64,000 nucleotides of DNA from an uncultured Bacteroidales bacterium (GCA_903901975.1 CAIUTB010000147.1:19471-83470); one strand, 5' to 3'; counted from the first letter of the stretch, positions 30,689 to 39,011 are shown. Made by a program: numbers and translations. Notes: a model not told the origin generated them from the letters alone.

Positions 30689-30810
30689 GCCCCCTAACCC
30701 CCTAAAGGGGGAATAATAAATAATATTTTACTTTAATTTTAAAAATAAATAGTTGGATAAAGCGTGAATTCTGTACCACCAAAACTCCCCCTTTAGGGGG
30801 TTGGGGGGCT
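30689..30810. repeat. Inverted palindrome pair between trpD and trpG
   Basis: GCCCCCTAACCCCCTAAAGG (from 30689) and the inverted ACTCCCCCTTTAGGGGGTTG (from 30784) surround an AT-rich spacer. The second copy encodes the last residues and the stop codon of trpG. Confidence 0.88.
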
Positions 30811-31440
30811 TGCTTCCAACCAATTCTTCAGCATTTGCTCCCCATCAGGTGTCAAAACCGATTCCGGATGAAACTGAACACCGCGCACATCATAGGTTTT
30901 ATGTGACAATGCCATAATCATTCCTTCTTCGTCAACAGCAGTAATGGTCAAACATTCGGGCAAGGTCGATTTTTCAGCTGCCCACGAGTGGTAACGTCCT
31001 ACTTCCAGTTGTTTTGCCAACCCGTTGAACAGCACATCCTCTTCCAAAACATTCACCATAGAACTTACGCCGTGATGCACGTCGGTCAGGTTTATTAATG
31101 TTCCGCCAAATGCTTCCGCAATGGCTTGTTCGCCAAGGCAAACGCCCAAAATTGGTTTTGTTGGCGCATAGGTGCGAATCACCTCCAGTAGAATGCCTGA
31201 TTCCGACGGAACACCAGGTCCCGGCGAAAGGATAATTTTATCAAATCGTGCAATGTCTTCCAATGCTATCTGGTCGTTGCGGTGCACTTCCACGTCGGTG
31301 TATCCCAACTTTTTTACGGCGTGTACCAGGTTGTAGGTAAACGAGTCGTAATTATCGAAAACTAAAATAGAGATGCCCCCAACCCCTAAAGGGGAGTTGA
31401 AGTTAGTATCGTTTTGTATTTTTTCTTCTTTATCAATCAT
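30793..31440 (-). CDS. trpG: Anthranilate synthase component II (glutamine amidotransferase)
   Basis: Supplies ammonia from glutamine to TrpE. The catalytic triad is visible: Cys in LGVCLGEQAIAEAFGG, and His/Glu in GVQFHPESVL. The conserved fold begins at ILVFDNYDSFTYNLVH. I favour the start at 31440 (MIDKEEKIQN) over the track's upstream alternative. Either way, about 20-25 residues ending FNSPLGVGG precede the family's normal N-terminus and come from a palindromic repeat. The C-terminus EASPPTP and the stop codon are also repeat-derived. Confidence 0.94.
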   Translation of the reverse strand: MIDKEEKIQNDTNFNSPLGVGGISILVFDNYDSFTYNLVHAVKKLGYTDVEVHRNDQIALEDIARFDKIILSPGPGVPSESGILLEVIRTYAPTKPILGVCLGEQAIAEAFGGTLINLTDVHHGVSSMVNVLEEDVLFNGLAKQLEVGRYHSWAAEKSTLPECLTITAVDEEGMIMALSHKTYDVRGVQFHPESVLTPDGEQMLKNWLEASPPTP

Positions 31441-31500
31441 ATCAATTAATTTTAAAATCAATAGTAATATTTCTTATTCCCCTTTAGGGGTTAGGGGGCC
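31375..31500. repeat. Inverted palindrome pair spanning the trpG start
   Basis: CCCCCAACCCCTAAAGGGGA (31376-31395, inside trpG) and the inverted TTCCCCTTTAGGGGTTAGGG (from 31477, upstream) enclose the start codon. About 125 bases are nearly identical to 32910-33034 at trpE. Confidence 0.9.
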
Positions 31501-31502
31501 GT

Positions 31503-32957
31503 TTAGTGTGTTGTTGCTGTCATTATTGCCTTTTTTAGCGCTGCCAGTTTATTATTTACTTCCTGCAATTCGCTTTCCTCGTCCGATTTGGCAACAATGC
31601 CGGCACCAGCCTGATAGTAAAGTGTATTGTTTTTGCTGACAAAAGAACGAATGGTAATAGCCTGGTTGAAACTTCCGTCGAAGCCAATATAGCCCAAACA
31701 ACCGCCATAAGGACCACGGTCGTGTGGTTCAATCTGATCAATCAGTTGCATGGCTTTAATCTTTGGTGCTCCCGAAAGTGTTCCGGCAGGGAAAGTATCG
31801 GCAAAAAGTTTGATGATTTTGGTGTCGGGTTTTAGTTTGCCGCTTACGCTCGAAACCAAATGCAACACGTGCGAATAATACTGTACTTCGCGGAATACTT
31901 CTACTTCTACGTGGTCGGCGTTGCGACTTAAGTCGTTGCGGGCCAAATCTACCAACATAACATGTTCGGCATTTTCTTTTTTGTCAACTCGCAATTTTTC
32001 AGCCAGTTGAAAATCCTTTTCATCGTCGCCAGTGCGGCGGAATGTTCCGGCAATAGGTTTGATATAGGCTTTTTGTTTCTTGGCATCCACCACAAGGTGA
32101 GCTTCAGGCGACGAACCGAAAATACGGAAATCACCAAAGTTGAAATAGAACAAATAAGGTGACGGATTTACCGAACGCAAGGTGCGATACAACATAAAGT
32201 CATCACCCTTGTATTTTTGATAAAAACGGCGCGAAAGAACTATCTGGAAAACATTCCCTTTGAAACATTCTTTTTTTCCCTGTGTTACCATTTTTTTATA
32301 ATCTTCGTTCGAAATATCCGATTTTTCCTCGCCAATAGCCTGAAATTCGTAAGTGGCGATATTATTATTCGACAATATCTCTTCTATATCAGCAATGGCT
32401 GACGTTTCACCTTCGAGCAGATTTTCGATAATTGTCAGTTCGTTATTGAAATGGTTTACGGCAATAATGTACTTAAAAAGTATGTAATGCAAGCCCGGCA
32501 TACTTCCAGGAACAGTTTCGCGCGCTTTCAGTTTCACATCCTCAAAATACTGAACCGATTCGTACGACGAATAGCCGAACAGGCCATTCACACCAACCGG
32601 ATTGTCGTTCTTTACCAAATCAACCGATTTCAGAAAAGCATCGAAACGCTCAGCTACAGTCAGTTTGCCGGTAACCGGCGTTTCAAGCTTTGAACCGTCA
32701 GGATATTCCTCTTTAATCACAAACTGATTCACCGAAATGCCACCAATCGGACAAAAGCCGATATACGAATAACTGTTCTCAACCCCGTGATAATCGGAAC
32801 TTTCCAACAGCACCGAGTTAGTATATAAATCGCGTATCTTGAGATAAATTCCTACCGGCGTCTGCAAATCGGCCAGCATCTTTTTTGAGTTTACGAATAG
32901 TTTCAAAGAACCCCCAACCCCTAAAGGGGAGTTGGATCTAGTATTGTTTTGTATATT
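31503..32957 (-). CDS. trpE: Anthranilate synthase component I
   Basis: Converts chorismate to anthranilate with TrpG. The chorismate-binding C-terminal half shows PAGTLSGAPKIKAMQLIDQ, GGCLGYIGFDGSFNQAITIR and AGAGIVAKSDEESELQEVNNK. Near the N-terminus, LLESSDYHG matches the LLES element that binds feedback tryptophan in this family. The ORF begins at 32975 (MIDKQENIQN), and 32957 marks roughly where non-initiating N-terminal residues continue; the annotated start by ATG is 32975. The first 22 residues, ending NSPLGVGG, are repeat-derived and not part of the usual protein. Confidence 0.93.
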   Translation of the reverse strand, partial: NIQNNTRSNSPLGVGGSLKLFVNSKKMLADLQTPVGIYLKIRDLYTNSVLLESSDYHGVENSYSYIGFCPIGGISVNQFVIKEEYPDGSKLETPVTGKLTVAERFDAFLKSVDLVKNDNPVGVNGLFGYSSYESVQYFEDVKLKARETVPGSMPGLHYILFKYIIAVNHFNNELTIIENLLEGETSAIADIEEILSNNNIATYEFQAIGEEKSDISNEDYKKMVTQGKKECFKGNVFQIVLSRRFYQKYKGDDFMLYRTLRSVNPSPYLFYFNFGDFRIFGSSPEAHLVVDAKKQKAYIKPIAGTFRRTGDDEKDFQLAEKLRVDKKENAEHVMLVDLARNDLSRNADHVEVEVFREVQYYSHVLHLVSSVSGKLKPDTKIIKLFADTFPAGTLSGAPKIKAMQLIDQIEPHDRGPYGGCLGYIGFDGSFNQAITIRSFVSKNNTLYYQAGAGIVAKSDEESELQEVNNKLAALKKAIMTATTH

Positions 32958-33068
32958 TTCTTGTTTATCAATCATATCAATTAATTTTAAAAATCAATAG
33001 TAATATTTCTTATTCCCCTTTAGGGGTTAGGGGCTCTTTTTCTTCCTCCCCTTTAGGGGTCGGGGGAT
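32910..33068. repeat. Palindrome cluster spanning the trpE start, plus an extra copy
   Basis: CCCCCAACCCCTAAAGGGGA (inside trpE) and the inverted TTCCCCTTTAGGGGTTAGGG (upstream) flank the start codon. A third copy (TCCCCTTTAGGGGTCGGGGG, from 33047) follows immediately and touches the end of trpB. Confidence 0.88.
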
Positions 33069-33069
33069 G

Positions 33070-34302
33070 TCATTTAAAATGTTTCACATAAGTATCCATA
33101 TCTTTATCACCACGCCCTGAAACGGTGATAACCACAATATCGTCGGGTTTAAAAGTAGCTTTTTCTTTTTTGAGCAATGCAAGTGCGTGTGCCGATTCAA
33201 TGGCCGGAATAATTCCTTCCAAACGGGTCAACTCAAAGGCGGCTTCCAATGCTTCATCATCATTAATGGCATGCACTTTGGTACGACCAACCTGCGCGAA
33301 ATATGCATGTGCAGGTCCGATTCCAGGATAATCCAATCCTGCTGAAATTGAATAAGGTTCCGTAATCTGACCATCTTCGTCCTGCATCAGCAATGTGCGA
33401 AAACCGTGAATAATTCCAACAGTTCCAATGCTTATCGTTGCAGCAGTTTCACCGGTTTCAACGCCCATGCCACCCGCTTCGGCCGAAATTAGTTGAACGC
33501 GTTCATCATTTATATAATGATAATAGGTTCCCATGGCGTTACTTCCACCACCCACACAGGCCATCAGGTAATCGGGATAATCGCGACCAATCTGCTCCTG
33601 TAACTGCCATTTTATTTCCTCACTGATAACCGACTGGAAGAATCCAACCATGTCGGGATACGGATGTGGCCCAACTGTTGATCCAATAATATAAAATGAA
33701 TCGGGATTTGAGCACCAATAACGGATAGCTTCGTTGGTGGCATCTTTCAGTGTACAGTTCCCACTGGTCACAGGTTCAACCGTTGCACCCAACATGCGCA
33801 TTTTCTGCACGTTCAAAAACTGACGTTCCACATCCGTTTTGCCCATAAATACAATACACTCCAACCCCATTAATGCACAGGCTGTAGCAGTTGCCACACC
33901 GTGTTGTCCGGCACCAGTTTCGGCAATAATGCGGGTTTTGCCCATGCGTTTTGCCAACAGAATTTGTCCTAAGGCATTGTTGATTTTATGTGCACCGGTA
34001 TGGTTCAAATCTTCCCTTTTGAGGTAAACATTTGTGCCATATTCTGCTGATAAACGCTTTGCTAAATACAGTGGCGAAGGCCGCCCTACGTAGTTTTTAA
34101 GCAAGTCGTAATATTCGGCTTTGAAGGAAGCATCTTTTTTAATGGCGTAAAAAGCTTCTTTGAGTCGCTCAACAGTTCCATGCAAAATCTCAGGAATGTA
34201 GGCACCTCCAAATTCGCCATAATAGCCGTTGTTATCAATACCCCCAACCCCTAAAGGGGAGTTGAAGTTAGTATTGTTGTTTGTATTTTTTTCTTTGTTC
34301 AT
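33070..34302 (-). CDS. trpB: Tryptophan synthase beta chain
   Basis: PLP enzyme that makes tryptophan from indole and serine with TrpA. The PLP lysine is in LNHTGAHKINNALGQ and the phosphate loop in CVGGGSNAMG; GRPSPLYLAKRL and VSGRGDKDMDTY are also typical. At 410 residues it is a standard TrpB1. The conserved start is near NGYYGEFGGAYIPEIL; the preceding 22 residues (MNKEKNTNNN...NSPLGVGG) are encoded by a palindromic repeat. First structural gene behind the attenuator. trpA is not in the window. Confidence 0.96.
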   Translation of the reverse strand: MNKEKNTNNNTNFNSPLGVGGIDNNGYYGEFGGAYIPEILHGTVERLKEAFYAIKKDASFKAEYYDLLKNYVGRPSPLYLAKRLSAEYGTNVYLKREDLNHTGAHKINNALGQILLAKRMGKTRIIAETGAGQHGVATATACALMGLECIVFMGKTDVERQFLNVQKMRMLGATVEPVTSGNCTLKDATNEAIRYWCSNPDSFYIIGSTVGPHPYPDMVGFFQSVISEEIKWQLQEQIGRDYPDYLMACVGGGSNAMGTYYHYINDERVQLISAEAGGMGVETGETAATISIGTVGIIHGFRTLLMQDEDGQITEPYSISAGLDYPGIGPAHAYFAQVGRTKVHAINDDEALEAAFELTRLEGIIPAIESAHALALLKKEKATFKPDDIVVITVSGRGDKDMDTYVKHFK

Positions 34303-34353
34303 ATAATCTTAAATAAACAGTTGTAATTTAACTCCCCTTTAGGGGTTAGGGGT
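34240..34353. repeat. Inverted palindrome pair spanning the trpB start
   Basis: CCCCCAACCCCTAAAGGGGA (from 34241, inside trpB) and the inverted ACTCCCCTTTAGGGGTTAGG (from 34331) flank the start codon. The upstream copy lies between the attenuator terminator and the trpB start. Confidence 0.9.
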
Positions 34354-34356
34354 CAA

Positions 34357-34394
34357 ACAAAAAAGGCTTATCGTGAGTCCGACAAGCCTTTTTG
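34357..34394 (-). terminator. trp attenuator terminator
   Basis: On the minus strand AAAAAGGCTT...AAGCCTTTTTT forms a GC-core stem, extended by TCG/CGA, and ends in a U run. It lies between the trpL leader peptide and trpB. Its loop and 3' arm contain CTCACGAT (plus 34370-34377), which is also complementary to ATCGTGAG at the leader stop codon (plus 34435-34442). This gives an alternative antiterminator pairing. Confidence 0.88.
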
Positions 34395-34441
34395 TAATAT
34401 CTTATTATTTCGACAATTTACATAGGTGTTACATCTCACGA

Positions 34442-34498
34442 TTAGCTAATCTGCAAGTGCCACCACCAAAATTTGTTTATTGTCAAAATTGTATTCAT
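34442..34498 (-). CDS. trpL: trp operon leader peptide with three tandem Trp codons
   Basis: An 18-codon ORF absent from the track: MNTILTINKFWWWHLQIS, stop TAA at 34444-34442. Three consecutive TGG codons sit at positions 11-13. The stop overlaps the strand that can pair with the terminator loop. A stalled ribosome on the Trp codons would leave that strand free, so the antiterminator forms. A ribosome reaching the stop would mask it, so the terminator forms. This is the logic of classical trp attenuation. Peptide expression itself is inferred from position and codon content. Confidence 0.88.
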   Translation of the reverse strand: MNTILTINKFWWWHLQIS

Positions 34499-34778
34499 TT
34501 CTTTTTGATTTAATATCGGGTACAAAGATGATAAATTATTTTTATTTGTGCAAGAAAAATGTCATTTTTCAGATTATTTAAACCTTTTGTTTTTCATTAG
34601 ACAAATATCCTATGGAAATGCGGGATTTATTATCTTCATCTTTCTGAATCAATAATACTTTCTTTATCTGATAAGTTTTACTGGATTACAATTTAACAAC
34701 TACCATTTTATGTTGAAAGTGCCGTGTTTGAATAGATTTTAAGAATGAACAATTAAAAACTTTACGAATATTAGAAAA
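34499..34778. other. Gene-free upstream region of the trp operon
   Basis: AT-rich sequence that must contain the trp promoter. The best -7 candidate is minus-strand CATCTTTG at 34516-34523 (one base off TAnnTTTG). Nothing else recognisable. Confidence 0.4.
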
Positions 34779-36755
34779 TTAATTAATTTTCGGCTTTGTA
34801 CTCACAGTCAAATCATTCTCCTTCATTCGTCTTTGGTATGTTTGTAAAATTGCCTTTAATTGCAACTCCATTTTATCAGCTTGTATTTTATCTTTACTAA
34901 GTAGGTTTACTTTCTGCATTCTGTCCTGCTTATAATTATACAATGCAGTTGCTTTTACTCCATTAAACTGAAAAAGATATTCATTCGAATAAAAACTATA
35001 GACTCCATTTTCATCGTTTGTACTAAAAGCATTTTCTGATTTCCTGTGAAATACATCGGTCCCAAAAGCTACAAATGGCAAATCATAACCCAGGAATCCT
35101 AATATAGAAGGCTTAATATCAATTTGTTGAGCAATTTCTTTTCTATATTCTGCAGCAATACCAGCAGGATAGTAGAAGATAATCGGAACAGCGTGCAATC
35201 CGATATCGTTTTGGTAGATTGGCTGGTTGGTAGCATTCGTATGATCGCCCGTTATAACGAAAATTGTGCGTTTGAACCAGGGCATTTTGCGTGCCTTTTC
35301 AAAAAAATGTTTCAATGCAATATCCGTATACCTCACACATTTATGAATTGGAAGCGTTCCTTCTTTCAATTCGTTCTTATAACTTTCAGGAATTACATAA
35401 GGATGGTGTGAACTTGCTGAAAACAAGCTGGTTATAAAAGGTTCGTGAAAAGTATTCATTTTGTCGGCAAAATACTGAAAATACGCTTCATCCCAAATAG
35501 CCCATGTTCCGTCGAAATCTTTAGTACTTCCATATTCGGTCATACCAAAGTAATCTTTAAAACCACTTGTTTTTGCAAATGCCCAAAACCCCATTGAACC
35601 ATTTGGAGCTCCATGAAAAAAAGCAGAATAATACCCTTTTTTTGCCAATTCACCTGCCAGACTGAGCACCTGATTATTCCCGTAATCACCTACAAAATAT
35701 GGTTCACCCACCCTTGGAATTGAAGCCAGTACCGAAGGAATAGCGTCAATTGATTTTCGACCATTGGCTAAAGAAGTTTCAAAAGTAAGACTTTTAGCTA
35801 TTATAGAATCTAAAAATGGGGTATATCCCTTATAATCTTTGCCTATAAGCTCTTTATTCAGTGACCCGATATATTCACGACCAAAACTTTCCAAAATAAG
35901 CACCACCACATTCAGTTTTTTCATTTTGCTTGTTTTTGGTGGATAATATACTGTTGCCTGGATGCGCTCAGGTTCATTGGAATCTTTAAAATAAGCGAAA
36001 TCTGGAAGGCTATTATTCTCGATGGTTCGAATAAGTGTAAATGGAGTATTCAGGATAAATGATGATTCAATCGGTTTGTTTACATATTGATTTGCATTAC
36101 TGATAGTTATTGGCCGTACATACCGGCCTATACCTCCCCGAATTCCAATAACCGTAGATGCTATTGCCGTTAAAAAAACCAACACATTTACAGTCCAATA
36201 GATCCAGCCTGGTTTCAGCTTTGTTTTTTGATTGTGTGAACTGTAGACGAAATATAAAATTGGGAAAAAACTAAATGCCAAAACCACCAAAATCCAGTGA
36301 TCAAGCATTGCATCAGCAAAGATTTTTAGCAGGTTATCGGTGTGCGAAAACTCATTGAAAATACTCCAGGTTGTTCTTCTTTGTGAAAACTCAAAATAGA
36401 TTGTATCTACAATGTTTAAAATCAATGCAAAACCATTTGTAATTACAAAAATCCATTGAATTGTTTTCGTAAAGTACTTTTCTTTCCTCCATGAAACTGG
36501 TAAGGGAAAAAATGCCAAAAGTATATAAAGTAGATTAACGTATAGAATCCCTGACAAATCAAATTGTAATGACCCTTTTATTAGCAAAAACCAATCATTC
36601 TGATTAATACTTGTGAAATACTTTGCATTGTAGCATACAAACACGATACGGGTCAGCATATATAATGCAAACAGTAAAATTGTGTTTTTTAGTATTGCCA
36701 AATAGTACTTCCAACTGGAAGAATTTTCTGATTTTAGGCCTTTATACATATTCAT
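34779..36755 (-). CDS. LtaS-like membrane sulfatase-fold phosphoglycerol transferase
   Basis: Predicted inner-membrane enzyme of 658 residues. Five or so N-terminal membrane helices (ILLFALYMLTRIVFVCY to VNVLVFLTAIASTVIGI) are followed by an extracytoplasmic sulfatase-type domain with VVVLILESFGREYIG near the first metal site, LANGRKSIDAIPSVLAS around the nucleophile Thr/Ser region, and FVITGDHTN near the last metal ligands. Family members such as LtaS and MdoB transfer phosphoglycerol or phosphoethanolamine groups. In a Gram-negative the acceptor is more likely a periplasmic glycan or lipid, but this is not readable. It stands alone. Confidence 0.8.
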   Translation of the reverse strand: MNMYKGLKSENSSSWKYYLAILKNTILLFALYMLTRIVFVCYNAKYFTSINQNDWFLLIKGSLQFDLSGILYVNLLYILLAFFPLPVSWRKEKYFTKTIQWIFVITNGFALILNIVDTIYFEFSQRRTTWSIFNEFSHTDNLLKIFADAMLDHWILVVLAFSFFPILYFVYSSHNQKTKLKPGWIYWTVNVLVFLTAIASTVIGIRGGIGRYVRPITISNANQYVNKPIESSFILNTPFTLIRTIENNSLPDFAYFKDSNEPERIQATVYYPPKTSKMKKLNVVVLILESFGREYIGSLNKELIGKDYKGYTPFLDSIIAKSLTFETSLANGRKSIDAIPSVLASIPRVGEPYFVGDYGNNQVLSLAGELAKKGYYSAFFHGAPNGSMGFWAFAKTSGFKDYFGMTEYGSTKDFDGTWAIWDEAYFQYFADKMNTFHEPFITSLFSASSHHPYVIPESYKNELKEGTLPIHKCVRYTDIALKHFFEKARKMPWFKRTIFVITGDHTNATNQPIYQNDIGLHAVPIIFYYPAGIAAEYRKEIAQQIDIKPSILGFLGYDLPFVAFGTDVFHRKSENAFSTNDENGVYSFYSNEYLFQFNGVKATALYNYKQDRMQKVNLLSKDKIQADKMELQLKAILQTYQRRMKENDLTVSTKPKIN

Positions 36756-36781
36756 GGTTTGCCAATACCTTTGTTCACTAA

Positions 36782-37072
36782 CTAATTATTTGTGAGAATA
36801 TCGGTTCGATTTATATCAACGGCAAAGAGTACATAAGTCTAAAGTACTATATTGCAAAGAGTATAAACCCCGACTTTTGGAATCCGAAAACAAATCGTGC
36901 CAAAGGTACAAAAGATTTTCCTGAATATCCTGAATTTAATAATCGTTTAGATGTTATTGAATCGACTATAAACAGCGTATTTCTAAAGTTTGAATTGTCG
37001 AACGATACAACATTCAATTGTTTAATCCACTTTTACATTGTTGAGTTTAGATACAATAGAAATCATATTTAA
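36782..37072 (+). pseudogene. Remnant of a tyrosine recombinase N-terminal (arm-binding) domain
   Basis: The frame from just after TAA 36779-36781 to TAA 37070-37072 has no start codon. It encodes SIYINGKEYISLKYYIAKSI NPDFWNPKTNRAKGTKDFPE and a helix NNRLDVIESTINSVFLKFE. This is the layout of the Arm-DNA-binding domain at the N-terminus of Bacteroidota phage/transposon integrases. The catalytic domain is missing. It sits at the left edge of the accessory island and is likely a trace of its mobilisation. I could not test the match. Confidence 0.65.
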
Positions 37073-37134
37073 TTTTGAAATGAATGATTGAAAATAGTTT
37101 TTAAAATTAGAACAATAGTATTAAAATAAAATCG

Positions 37135-37142
37135 TATTTTTG
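37135..37142 (+). promoter_or_regulatory. -7 box (TATTTTTG) before the ORF6N gene
   Basis: TATTTTTG fits TAnnTTTG and lies 46 bases upstream of the ORF6N ATG at 37189. Confidence 0.35.
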
Positions 37143-37188
37143 CATTCTACAGATGCAATTTGTCCGGTTTCAAATTCAAATTACAGGA

Positions 37189-37715
37189 ATGGAATTACAA
37201 ATTATACAGAATAAGATATACGAACCAATGGTCAGCGTAGCTAAATACGAGGACAACGTGTTATGTTGGACTTCGATTTAGCTGATTTGTACGAAACAGA
37301 AACAAAGCGTCTGAAAGAAGCTGTTCGTAGGAATATCAAGCGTTTTCCTCCTGATTTTATGTTTGAGTTAAGTCCAAAAGAATGGGAAATCTTGAGGACG
37401 CAATTTGCGACCTCAAGATGGGGCGGTGTTCGTTATCAACCATTTGCCTTTACCGAGCAAGGTGTTGCAATGCTGGCAAGCATATTAAAAAGCGAAAAAG
37501 CAATCGAAGTAAATATACAAATTGTCAGAGCATTTGTAATACTTCGTCAGTATGCTCTCGGTTATGCCGAACTCAACCAAAAGTTGGAAACCTTTATGCT
37601 CGAAACCAATATGCAATTCAGCGATATTTATCAGGCACTGACCGAAATGGCAAGCCAAACCGAAAAAGATCAAAAACCAATTCCGCCAATTGGACTATTG
37701 GCGTATGAGAAATAA
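37189..37715 (+). pseudogene. ORF6N domain protein, frameshifted near its start
   Basis: ORF6N (KilA-like, phage-type DNA-binding) proteins usually read KIYEIRGQRVMLDFDLA near their start. Here MELQIIQNKIYE begins at ATG 37189, then a 20-base insertion (CCAATGGTCAGCGTAGCTAA) shifts the frame. After it, IRGQRVMLDFDLADLYETET continues in another frame to 37715. Removing those 20 bases restores one open frame of about 168 residues. A shorter product from ATG 37263 (150 residues) is possible, and a functional frameshift cannot be excluded. The last 100 bases are repeated at 38826. Confidence 0.7.
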
Positions 37716-37720
37716 TAATT
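37621..37720 (+). repeat. 100-bp direct repeat, copy 1 (ORF6N 3' end)
   Basis: The end of the ORF6N gene from GCGATATTTATCAGGCACTG to AATAATAATT recurs almost unchanged at 38826-38925, on the other side of the DUF1016 gene. Confidence 0.9.
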
Positions 37721-37739
37721 GATTAAAAAGTTCCCAACT

Positions 37740-38768
37740 ATGAATATTGAATTATCAAAAACCCAGTTCATTACTGAAATTAAGGAAAAAGTACGACAAG
37801 CGCAGTACGAAGCCCTAAAAGTAGTGAATGTACATTTGATTGATTTATACTGGGAAATTGGGAAATCAATATCCGAGAAGCAAACATTAGGTTGGGGTAA
37901 GTCTATTGTTCCTACACTGTCGGATGAGTTGAAAAGAGAATTTCCTGAAACAACCGGATTTTCTAGCACCAACTTGTGGTATATGGTTCAGTTTTACAAT
38001 GAATACTTCAATCAGCCAAATCTCCAACCACTGGTTGGAGAAATTAGCTGGTCGAAACATTTGGTAATTCTATCAAAGTGTAAAGAAAATCAACAGCGTG
38101 AATTTTATATACTTGCAACAAAGAAATTTGGTTGGACAAAAGATGTATTGAATCATCAGATAGAGAATAAAACATTCGAAAAATACTTGTTACACCAAAC
38201 GAATTTTGACACCGTATTACCCGAAAAAATTAAGAATCAAGCTTATTTAGCAGTAAAAGACCATTACAACTTTGGTTTTTTGGAAATGTCAAACGAACAT
38301 TCTGAATATGAACTTGAACAGGCATTGATACAAAACATTCGGCAGTTTTTATTGGAACTTGGCTCTGATTTTTCGTATGTGGGAAATCAGTACAAAATTG
38401 TGCTAAGTTCTAAAGAATATCGAATCGACTTATTGTTGTTTCATCGCCGATTGCAATGCCTTGTGGCTATCGACCTTAAAATTGGAGAGTTTGAACCGGA
38501 ACACAAGGGGAAAATGGAATTTTATTTATCGGTACTGAATGATAAAGTGAAGCTTGAACATGAAAATCCTTCGATTGGGATTATTATATGCAAAGATAAA
38601 GATAGAACCATTGTGGAGTATTCGCTTCAAACAGCAACACTACCCATTGGCGTGGCAACATATAATACCGGAACAAAATTACCGTTAGCATACAAATCAG
38701 TATTGCCATCGCCCGAAACGATTAGCAAAAAACTAATTCAATTTTTACAACAAATTAACGAGAAATAA
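37740..38768 (+). CDS. DUF1016 (YhcG-like) PD-(D/E)xK nuclease domain protein
   Basis: The N-terminal DUF1016 helical region (VNVHLIDLYWEIGKSISEKQ; TGFSSTNLWYMVQFY) is followed by a PDDEXK nuclease domain with RIDLLLFHRRLQCLVAIDLK, where the D...D-x-K pattern marks the active site. 342 residues from ATG 37740; the track's start at 37719 is also possible. YhcG-like proteins are often found in accessory and defence islands, frequently beside restriction systems, but their biological target is not settled. It lies between the ORF6N pseudogene and a KilA-N gene, bounded by duplicated 3' ends of both. Confidence 0.85.
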   Translation: MNIELSKTQFITEIKEKVRQAQYEALKVVNVHLIDLYWEIGKSISEKQTLGWGKSIVPTLSDELKREFPETTGFSSTNLWYMVQFYNEYFNQPNLQPLVGEISWSKHLVILSKCKENQQREFYILATKKFGWTKDVLNHQIENKTFEKYLLHQTNFDTVLPEKIKNQAYLAVKDHYNFGFLEMSNEHSEYELEQALIQNIRQFLLELGSDFSYVGNQYKIVLSSKEYRIDLLLFHRRLQCLVAIDLKIGEFEPEHKGKMEFYLSVLNDKVKLEHENPSIGIIICKDKDRTIVEYSLQTATLPIGVATYNTGTKLPLAYKSVLPSPETISKKLIQFLQQINEK

Positions 38769-38778
38769 AAACTTGAAA

Positions 38779-38827
38779 AATAAACAGACAATAAACTAAT
38801 TTTCAACATATTAAAATAGCATTCTGC
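38779..38827 (+). repeat. 48-bp direct repeat, copy 1
   Basis: AATAAACAGACAATAAACTAATTTTCAACATATTAAAATAGCATTCTGC after the DUF1016 stop resembles 39826-39873, which covers the end of the KilA-N gene and its downstream flank. Confidence 0.8.
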
Positions 38828-38925
38828 GATATTTATCAGGCACTGACCGAAATGGCAAGCCAAACCGAAAAAGATCAAAAACCAATTCCGCCAATTGGAC
38901 AGTTGGCGTATGAAAAATAATAATT
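38826..38925 (+). repeat. 100-bp direct repeat, copy 2 (orphan ORF6N 3' end)
   Basis: A near-exact copy of 37621-37720, with ACAGTT for ACTATT and a few other changes, without the rest of an ORF6N gene. It separates DUF1016 from KilA-N. Confidence 0.9.
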
Positions 38926-39011
38926 TTAAAGCTAACGAATTCGTAACCTTTAAAAGTCCGATAGTTTTTTCAATTCAATAAAACGAAAATCATAATTAAC
39001 GCATAAAACAA

